64,000 nucleotides of DNA, from the NCBI RefSeq assembly GCF_002929225.1, contig NZ_PISM01000014.1, forward strand, positions 682,001 to 746,000, in the 5' to 3' direction. Shown one piece after another: positions 35,157 through 44,100 of the stretch; within the stretch, counting starts at the first letter, position 1; each line of letters begins with the position of its first letter. Both the position numbers and the translations under genes were made by a program. This DNA is from Stutzerimonas kunmingensis. GTDB taxonomy: Bacteria; Pseudomonadota; Gammaproteobacteria; Pseudomonadales; Pseudomonadaceae. The notes beneath the pieces are model-generated. The model was not told where the DNA came from. It saw nothing but the letters and a program-made list of their open reading frames with translations, and ran no database searches.

Positions 35157-35882
35157 CTATTCATGCGTAGCGGTGCTTTCGAAAGATGGCTGCGGTGTGC
35201 TGTGGGCGGCCTGGGTGCGTGCGATATCCAATGCCGCACGCTCCAGGCAGCGGCCGATTACCCGGTCACGATGCTGGTTGCTGCGGATGCCATCTAACAG
35301 GGCTAGAACCACATATGTAACCGTGGCTAACGCCAGCACGAATACGATTCCTTTTCCGGCGATCCAGGTATCGGTCAGCTTGATGACGTCCGTCGACAGA
35401 CTGACGATCGCCGAAACCAGCATGACGATGACGAGATTCTGGGAGACCCAGCGTTCCTGAGATGGCGGGCCGGCGATCTCGGCGATGCGCGCCAACTCCT
35501 GAATGTCCGCTGCGTTGAGCCCGCGCTCTACAAGGGTATTTCGGAACAGGGCGTAGCGCAGCAGTTCTTCGCGGCGTAGAAAACCGTAGCGGTTCAGCGT
35601 TTCACGGGCATAGATATCCCGGTAGTACCACGCGCAATAGCGCTCCCGGGCCAGCAGCATGCCAAACAGAGCAAGCAGTGCGCCGGCCATGGCAGCCAAC
35701 CCCTGCAAAGGTGACTGGCTATTGAGCAAGGTCCCAACCAGCAATATGCCGACAGCGAGCGTCAGCGCCCAGGAAGGCCAGACCATGCGCAGCCCGCCAT
35801 GCGTGAAGCTCGCCGTGAACACGCCGGGTTGGCATTGTCGATAGAGCGAGCGGATCTCTGCCCATGTCGCAAGTACAGTCAC
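35157..35882 (-). CDS. Membrane protein of unknown function
   Basis: 241 residues with four predicted membrane segments in two pairs (about 33-53 and 60-80; 148-166 and 175-197). A charged cytoplasmic section between them is rich in Arg and Tyr (RERYCAWYYRDIYARETLNR). The start is GTG 35882 with a strong GGGGAGG 9 bases upstream. I recognise no family. It lies 27 bases after the stop-distal side of the U32 gene region, on the same strand downstream position unclear. Confidence 0.7.
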   Translation of the reverse strand: MTVLATWAEIRSLYRQCQPGVFTASFTHGGLRMVWPSWALTLAVGILLVGTLLNSQSPLQGLAAMAGALLALFGMLLARERYCAWYYRDIYARETLNRYGFLRREELLRYALFRNTLVERGLNAADIQELARIAEIAGPPSQERWVSQNLVIVMLVSAIVSLSTDVIKLTDTWIAGKGIVFVLALATVTYVVLALLDGIRSNQHRDRVIGRCLERAALDIARTQAAHSTPQPSFESTATHE

Positions 35883-35909
35883 GGCAGCGCCTCCCCGGAT
35901 GTATGGACG

Positions 35910-37910
35910 TCAGGCGTGCGGCTTGTTGCGGATTGTCTTCATCAGATCGTCCGGCGTGATGTGTCCGACCACGCTGCTGCCGCTGCCCGGCAACGGCAGG
36001 TCGAGGATATGGCCCTTCATCTTGCCCACCACGTGCATCTCGCAGGGCTTGCAGTCGAAGGTCAGGGTCAGCACTTCATCGCCGTGCACCAGCTGCATCG
36101 GCGCGACCTTGGTGCGCACCCCGGTTACGCCCTTGGCCTGCTTCGGGCAGAGGTTGAAGGAGAAGCGCAGGCAGTGCTTGGTGATCATCACCGGCACCTC
36201 GCCGGTTTCCTCGTGGGCCTCGTAGGCCGCATCGATCAGCTGCACGCCGTAACGGTGATAGAAGGCGCGGGCCTTCTCGTTGTAGACGTTGGCGAGGAAC
36301 GACAGGTGCGACTCCGGGTAGACCGGCGGCGGCACGCTGACCGGCTTGCGCCCACCGCGCGGACGGATGGCTTCGCGCGCTTCGCCCAGCGCCTCGATGG
36401 CTTCGCGGCGCAGCGCCTTGAGTTGCGAGTTGGGGATGAAGAAGGCCTGCGGTGCATCCACTTCGACTTCTTCGGCGTGGTAGATGGTGGTGCCCAGCTG
36501 GCTCAGCAGATCGGCGATCTGGCCGGGCACCTGCTCGGGCTTCTTCGCTTCGCCGAACGGGCCGGCCAGCGACACGCTGGCATAGGCGCCTTCCTCGCTG
36601 GTGACGTGCAGCTCCAGCTCATCGGCGCGCAATTTTGCCAGCCAACGTACGCCGATGCGGCGCTCGGCGGAGGTCTTGAGCAGCGCGTTCTGCCAGTTGT
36701 GGTCCAGGTTGCGGTTGAGTGGATGGTTCGGGCGCACCTGACGCATGGCGGCGGGCATTTCGTTGGGTTCGACGCGGTACTCGTAGCGCGACTGACCGTC
36801 CTCCTGGAACTGCTTCAGCGGCTCGACCACGCTGGCGCGGAAACCCACCACCTCGCGCTTGATCAGCACGTTGAGGCCGTCACCGTTGGACAGCGGCTCG
36901 CGGGTCTGCACAGTCAGATCATGCTTGTCGACCTTGAGTACTTCGCCGACGGCGAGGCCGGTGAAGGTCGGCGAATCGAAGGCGCCGATGTCGATCTTGC
37001 GGTCGGTAACGAAGTAGTCGGTGCTGCCGCGGTGGAAGGTCTTGTCCGGGTCCGGCACGAAGAAGTGATCGGTGCGGCCGCTGGAGGCGCGGGCCAGGTC
37101 AGGGCGTTCGGCGAGGATGCCGTCCAGGCGCTGGCGGTAGTAAGCGGTGATGTTCTTCACGTAGCTCACATCCTTGTAGCGCCCCTCGATCTTGAACGAA
37201 CGCACGCCGGCGTCGACCAGGACGCTAAGGTTGGCGCTCTGGTTGTTGTCCTTCATCGACAGCAGATGCTTTTCGAAGGCCACCACGCGGCCCTGATCGT
37301 CCTTCAGCGTGTAGGGCAGGCGGCAGGCCTGGGAGCAGTCGCCGCGATTGGCGCTGCGCCCGGTCTGCGCGTGGCTGATATTGCACTGGCCGGAAAAGGC
37401 GACGCACAGCGCGCCATGGATGAAGAACTCCAGCGTCGAATCCACTTCATCGTAAATCGTGCGGATTTCCTGCAGGTTCAACTCGCGGGCGAGGACCAAC
37501 TGCGAGAAACCGGCCTTGTCGAGGAACTTGGCCCGTTCCAGCGTGCGGATGTCGGTCTGGGTGCTGGCATGAATCTCGATGGGCGGAATATCCAGCTCCA
37601 TGATGCCCATGTCCTGCACGATCAACGCATCGACGCCGATCTCGTACAGCTGGTGGATCAGCGTGCGCGCGGTTTCCAGCTCGTCGTCGTGCAGGATGGT
37701 GTTGATGGTGACGAACACCCGCGCATGAAACAGGTGGGCGAATTTCACCAGCTCGGCAATGTCCGCCACGCTGTTCTCGGCGTTGTGCCGCGCACCGAAG
37801 CTCGGGCCGCCGATATACACCGCATCGGCGCCATGCAGGATGGCTTCACGGGCAATGCTTGCATCCCGGGCGGGGGCGAGCAGTTCGAGATGGTGCTTGG
37901 GCAGGGACAT
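35910..37910 (-). CDS. rlhA: U32 family protein, 23S rRNA C2501 hydroxylase (RlhA) type
   Basis: 666 residues, close to the 653 of E. coli RlhA (YdcP). It starts MSLPKHHLELLAPARDASIA, with GADAVYIGGPSFGAR, EFFIHGALCVAFSGQCNIS and RGDCSQACRLPYTL (the iron-sulfur cysteines of U32 proteins), then FKIEGRYKDVSYV. A C-terminal extension with FNLCPKQAKGV and FDCKPCEMHVVGK adds two cysteine pairs. RlhA uses prephenate-derived chemistry to hydroxylate cytidine 2501 of 23S rRNA. The shorter U32 members (TrhP) lack this extension. ATG 37910 fits; upstream codons are not conserved. Confidence 0.9.
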   Translation of the reverse strand: MSLPKHHLELLAPARDASIAREAILHGADAVYIGGPSFGARHNAENSVADIAELVKFAHLFHARVFVTINTILHDDELETARTLIHQLYEIGVDALIVQDMGIMELDIPPIEIHASTQTDIRTLERAKFLDKAGFSQLVLARELNLQEIRTIYDEVDSTLEFFIHGALCVAFSGQCNISHAQTGRSANRGDCSQACRLPYTLKDDQGRVVAFEKHLLSMKDNNQSANLSVLVDAGVRSFKIEGRYKDVSYVKNITAYYRQRLDGILAERPDLARASSGRTDHFFVPDPDKTFHRGSTDYFVTDRKIDIGAFDSPTFTGLAVGEVLKVDKHDLTVQTREPLSNGDGLNVLIKREVVGFRASVVEPLKQFQEDGQSRYEYRVEPNEMPAAMRQVRPNHPLNRNLDHNWQNALLKTSAERRIGVRWLAKLRADELELHVTSEEGAYASVSLAGPFGEAKKPEQVPGQIADLLSQLGTTIYHAEEVEVDAPQAFFIPNSQLKALRREAIEALGEAREAIRPRGGRKPVSVPPPVYPESHLSFLANVYNEKARAFYHRYGVQLIDAAYEAHEETGEVPVMITKHCLRFSFNLCPKQAKGVTGVRTKVAPMQLVHGDEVLTLTFDCKPCEMHVVGKMKGHILDLPLPGSGSSVVGHITPDDLMKTIRNKPHA

Positions 37911-38157
37911 GGCGCGGACCGGATTTGAATCGAAAGTCGCGCATTGTAATGGCTTGCGGCCGGTTTGGGACTGGCCGCCGGGCGAGTTGGGGCGTGATGG
38001 CCGGTTAGCCGGAAGGGTGTCGAGGTGAGGTTTACCCCACCCCGACGGCTCGGATCCGCGCGCCAGCTTGGTGTTGCGCAGGCTTGCGCTGGTGCCATGG
38101 CAGTCTTTGACCGCCCGGCAGCAGCGCAACGAGCCCCGGACGGCTACCGGGCTGGTT

Positions 38158-41100
38158 CTACAGCGTCAATACGACCTGATGTTGCCCTCCATCCAGCGCA
38201 AGTCGTACGTATCCGTTCATGCAATCGAGCGGGCCTTCATCCAGCCGCGCGTGCTGGATGCCGCGGTTGGCCTGGCCTGGGTTTTCCACGCGGATGGCGT
38301 AGCGCGTTTCGCCCAGGGTGATGGTGGCTTCGAACGCCGGCCAGTGGCTGCTGATGCACGGATCGACGATCAGCCATTCACCTTCGCGGCGGATGCCGAG
38401 GATGCCTTCGACGCCGGCGCGATACATCCAGCCGGCAGCGCCGGTGTACCAGGTCCAGCCGCCGCGGCCGTTGTGCGGTGCGACGCCATAGACGTCCGCC
38501 GCGACCACGTAGGGTTCGACCTTGTAGCGCTGGCTTTCTTTCGGTGTCAGCGCGTGATTGATCGGGTTCAGCAGCTTGAACATCCCACACGCTGCATCGC
38601 CATCACCGAGCTTGGCAAAGGCGAGCATGGCCCACATCGCAGCGTGGCTGTATTGACCGCCGTTCTCGCGTAGGCCCGCCGGATATCCCTTGATGTAGCC
38701 GGGCTCCTTCGGCGTCTTGTCGAATGGCGGGGTGAACAGCAGGGCCAGACCGTCATGCTCGCGGATCAGGTGGTGCTGCACGGAAGCCATGGCCTGTTTC
38801 GCGCGGGCGGGGTCCGCTGCGCCGGACAACACCGCCCAGGACTGAGCAATGGAGTCGATGCGGCACTCGTCGCTGTCTTTGGAGCCCAGCCAGGTGCCGT
38901 CGTCGAAGGTTGCGCGGCGGTACCACTCGCCATCCCAGGCCTTTTCTTCCAGCGAATCAGCAAGTGCCAGGGCGTGTTCGCGCCAGCGTTCGGCGCGCTG
39001 GGCGCCAGCCATGCTGCCTCGCTGCTCAGCCAGCGGCGCGAAGAGTTCGATGGTGCGCAGCAGCAGCCAGCCGAGCCACACGCTCTCGCCCTTGCCATCT
39101 TCTCCGACGCGGTTCATGCCGTCGTTCCAGTCACCACCGCCGATCAGCGGCAGGCCGAGTTCGCCGGTCAGCTCCAGGCACTGATCGAGTCCGCGGGCGC
39201 AGTGTTCGAACAGTGAGGCAGCCTCGTCCGCGATCATCGGCTGGAAGAAGGCATCGTGCTCGCCGGGCTTGAGCAACGGTCCTTCGAGAAAGCTCACCGG
39301 CTCTTCGAGAATCGCTGCGTCGCCGGAAACCTGAATGTAGGTCGCGGTGGCGAACGCCAGCCAGACACGGTCGTCGGAGATGCGCGTGCGCACGCCCTGG
39401 CCGGAGTGCGGCAGCCACCAGTGCTGCACGTCGCCTTCGGGGAACTGGCGACTGGCCGCGCGCAGGATGTGGCTGCGGGTGGCCTCGGGCTGGGAAAAGG
39501 TCAGTGCCATGCCGTCCTGCAGCTGATCGCGAAAGCCATAGGCGCCGCTGGCCTGGTAGAAGGCCGAGCGCGCCCAGATGCGGCAGGCGAGGGTCTGATA
39601 CAGCAGCCAGCCGTTGAGCATGATGTCCATCGCCCGGTCCGGCGTTTTCACCTGCACCGAGCCAAGGGCGCGGTCCCAGTGCTCCGTGACTTCGCGCAGC
39701 ACTGCATCGAGATCGGCCTGGCGATAGCGCTCGACCAGCGCGCGCGCCTCATCGGCCGAGGCACATTGACCGAGGAAGGCGACAATCTCGATGCTCTCTC
39801 CGGGCGCCAGCTCGACGCCGCACTGCAACGCCGCGCAAGGGTCCATGCCTGCGCCGACGCTGGCGGATAACGGTTTGCCAGTAAGCAGCGCCGCCGGCGT
39901 GGCGGGGCCGCTGTTGCGGCCAAGGAATTCACTGCGATCAGCCGTCCAGGCCGTTTGTCGTCCACCCAGATCGGCGAATGAAATACGCCCGGGAAAGGCG
40001 CTGCTCCAGGGGTTGTGCGCCAGCAACAGGCCGCTGCTGGCGTCGCGCTGGGTGACGATGAAAGGCCCGGAGGTGCCGCGGGCGGTGCCGAGCACCCATT
40101 CGCTATAACTGGTGACCGACAGTCGGCGAGGCTTGGATGACAGGTTGCGCAGCGTCAGTCGGGAAATCTTGATCGGGTCGCCAAGGGCGACGTATTGCAG
40201 CAGATCCAGCGCAATGCCTTCGGCCTGGTGCTCGAAGCGGCTGTAGCCGTGGCCGTGCCGCGCCACATAGAGGCCGTCATCGCGAATCGGTTGGGCGGTT
40301 GGGCTGAACAGCGCGCCGCTGCGTTCGTCGCGTACATAGAAGGCTTCGCCGCAGGGATCGGTGACCGGGTCGTTGGACCAGGGCGTGAGCTGATTTTCCC
40401 GGCTGTTTTCCGCCCAGGTATAGCCGCTGCCCTGCGCCGAGACCTGAAAGCCAAAGCGCGGGTTGGCGATCACGTTGATCCACGGCGCTGGTGTCGTGCT
40501 GCCCGACTCCAGCAGTGTCACGTATTCGCGGCCGTCCTTGTCGAAACCGCCGAGGCCGTTGAAGAACTCCAGCCCTTGCGCCAGTTCGCTGCCGGTAGGG
40601 CCCGGTGCCGCAACGACCGGCCGCGAGGGCGGGGTAGCGAAATGCGCTGCCACGGCGTCGCCCAGGAGCAATGTGTTGGCCAGCTGCTTGTCGATCGGCC
40701 CGCGGCGGGCTATCAGTGCTACGCGAGCGACGCTGCGCAGCAGGGCGCGTGCCTCGCCGCTCAACAGGTCGGCGCGCAGCATGTACACCGATCCCTGGGC
40801 AAGCTCGGCGCCGAAGCGCGGACGCGACTGGCTGCTGCGCACCGCGGTTTCGATGGCGATCTGCAGATCCTGCAGATAGGAACTGGCGTGCTCGTTGAGA
40901 ATCACCAGGTCCACCGCCAGGCGCTTCATCCGCCAGTACTCATGGGCGCGGAGTAACTGGCGGACCTGGGCGATGTCCTGGATATCGTCGATGCGCAGCA
41001 GCACGATCGGCAGATCGCCCGAAATCGCGTGCGGCCACAGGCCGGATTGAGCGCCGGCACCCTGGATGATCGCAGCCGACGGCGCGCGGAATTTCGGATC

Positions 41101-44100
41101 GGCATAGAGAATGGGCGCGGCCAGGCGCTGGAAGTCGGCGGCTTCGGCCGGTTTGATGTCGAGATGGCGCAGCTGCACCTGCGCTTGCGTCCAGGCCAGG
41201 GTCTTGGCGCGGTCGTAGGCGCTGCGGTCGTGGTGCTTCTCGATCAGGCTCAGCAGCTCGTCACGCGAGTCGGCGACCAGGGTCCAGAACGCCACGCGGG
41301 CGACCTTGCCCGGCGCCACCCTGATCCGGTACTTGAGCGAGAAGATCGGGTCGAGCACGGTGCCGACGCTGTTCGACAGCGGCTGGCCTTCGGCGACCAC
41401 CGCGGCAGCGGCCACGCTCGGTCGCTGGCCGATGAAGCGGGCACGATCGGTCTCATACTGCGGGTCGGATAGGATTTCGCCTTCTACCACGGCGAAGTGC
41501 GCGGCCCAGATCGGCTGCTCGCCCTCGCTGCGCAGGCGGCGGGTGGCGGTCAAGGCGCCGAACTCGGGCAGGTATTCGGTCACCACGAACAGCTTGGCGA
41601 ACGCCTGATGCGCGTTGTCGGTGGCGGGGGTGGTCAGCACCACTTCGCTGTAGGACGTCAGTTCGATGTCCCGCGCCTCGCGACCGCTGTTGGCGAGCGA
41701 GACGCGGCGCACTTCACTGTCGTCCTCTCCGGATACCAGCACGTCCATCGTGGTGGTCAGGTCCAGATCGTGACGAATGAACTCGGCATGATCCTCGCCG
41801 AATATCACCTCGTGACTGAGCGCATCGCTGCCCAGCGGCTGTCCGCCTGCGGGCCAGACCCTGCCGTCCTCGGTATCGCGCAGGAAGACGAAGGAGCCGT
41901 AGTCGTCCCGGCTGACGTCCTCGCGCCAGCGCGTGATCGCGAGGTCGCGCCAGCGGCTGTAGCCGGCACCGGCTGCGGTGAGCATCACGGCGTAGCGGCC
42001 GTTGCTGAGCAGATGGGTAACCGGCGCGCCGCTCGCGGCTGAGCCTTTCAGGCGGCGCAGTGATTGCGGATCACCGCCGCCCTCGACGGCACGAATCTTC
42101 ACTTCTTCGGCACGCGGGTGGGCGATCGCGACATCGCGCGGCATGCGTTCCTGCAGCAGCAGTTCGCAGGCCTGGATCATCGGCTCGCGATGGAAGCGTG
42201 CGCGCATCTGGCCGTCTTGCAAGGTATTGGCGATGGCGACGATGGTCATGCCCTGATGGTGCGCCATGTAGTTGCGCACGATGACGAACGCCTGGCCATC
42301 CGGCAGGCGTGTCGGGGTGAAGTCCAGCGCTTCGAAGAAGCCGTAGCGCCCGAGCGCACCCATCTCCGTCATGCGCCGGAAGTTCGCCTGCGCACCGGTT
42401 GCGTCGACCATGGTCGCGAGCCCGGTGGCGTAGGGGGCTATGACCAGGTTTTCTGCCAGCCCCCGCTTGAGGCCCAGGCCCGGCACGCCGAAGTTGGAGT
42501 ACTGGTAGGTGAACTCCATATCGCGGGCGTTATAGGCCGATTCCGAAACGCCCCAGGGCGCGTGGTGGTCATTGCCGTATTCCTGCTGGCGCTGCACGAC
42601 CAGTCGATTGGTCTGCTCCAGCAGGCTGCCCGCCGGGGCACGCATGACCAGTGACGGCATCAGGTATTCGAACATCGAGCCCGACCAGGAAATCAGCGCG
42701 GATGCATTACCCAGCGGTGTCGCCGTGCGGCCCAGGCGGAACCAGTGCCGCGTGGTGACATCGCCCTTGGCAATGGCGAACAGGCTGGCCAGGCGTGCTT
42801 CGGAGGCCAGCAGGTCGTAGCAGCTGGGGTCCAGGCTGTTGTCGGCCAGCCCGTAGCCGATCGACAGGAGCTTGCGCTCGGGGTCGAGCAGAAAGGCGAA
42901 GTCCATATCCAGCGCCATCTGCCGCGCGTTGGCGGCGACACCGCGCAGGCGTGCCTGCATTGCAGCCAGCGACTCGGCGGATTGCTGGCGATCACGGCCG
43001 TGTTCGGCCAGCGCCTGGCACAGGGCGTTGATCCAGAAGTGAAGCGCCTGGGCATCTTCGTCATCCGTAGCGGATGGGCAGATTTCCTGGGCGACGCGAG
43101 CGGCTTTCTCGGCCAATTGCCGAAGTGTTGCCGAACGGGTGTCGAGGGCTTGCGTGTCGCCTATTTGCGTGGCGATCTCATCGAGCACGCCGAATAACGG
43201 CTGGCCGCGCTCGCCATTGGCTGCCGGCAGCGCGGCGATGGCCTGACGCGCCAGGATCAGGTTGTCGTGCAGGCCCTGACGGGCATGCGGCGCCTGGGGC
43301 TGGTCGAGCCATTCTTCGCAGGCATTGGCGAGGGCGATCAGGTGGCCGGCGAGATTGCCGCTGTCCACGGCCGAGACATAGGCGGGTTCCAGCGCGCGCA
43401 TGTCCTCGGTGGCGTACCAGTTGAAGAAGTGGCCGCGGTGTCGCTGCAGCCGGCTCATGCTGTCCAGCGTCGTTTCCATTCGCTCGAGCGTCTGCAGCGT
43501 GCCGGCCCAGCCGAAATCACGTGCGGCAACGGTGGAGAGCAGATACAGCCCCATGTTGGTGGGCGAGGTTCGGCGTGCGACTACAGGCTTCGGGTCTTCC
43601 TGGAAATTGTCCGGCGGCAGCATGTTGTCGGCGACGGTGACGAAGGTTTCGAAGAAGCGCCAGGTGCGCCGTGCAATCAGGCGCAGCTCCTGGGCATCGG
43701 CATCAGCCAGCTTCTGACTGGGGGCGACGCGTGGTGAGCGGCTGGCCCACAGCGCGAGCGCCGGAGCACCCAGCCAGAGCAGGGCGAACGGCAGCACCAG
43801 CGGCCATGACGCCGGTGCGACCAGCAGCGCCAGCAGTGCAACGCCGACACCGAGCACGGTGCCGCCGGCCATGCCGCGGTAGAACCCGCTCAGTTTCAGC
43901 CGCGGACTGATGGCCGATTGCGCGGCGGTGGTCCATTCCAGCAGGTGGCTGCGAGTCGCATAGAGCCGTGAGAGGGTGCGGATGATGGCATCGCTCATGC
44001 GCCAGGCCTGGTCCGGCAGAAACGCCAGGTTCAACAAGGTTTGCGAGGCGGCCATGCGCAGGTCGCCGAGCAGCCGGTGCAGATGGCTTTGCGCACTGAC

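Noticed and set aside
35799..37928. 709-codon plus-strand ORF opposite the U32 gene
   Set aside because: Shadow of the conserved RlhA-type gene; no homology in its own frame.
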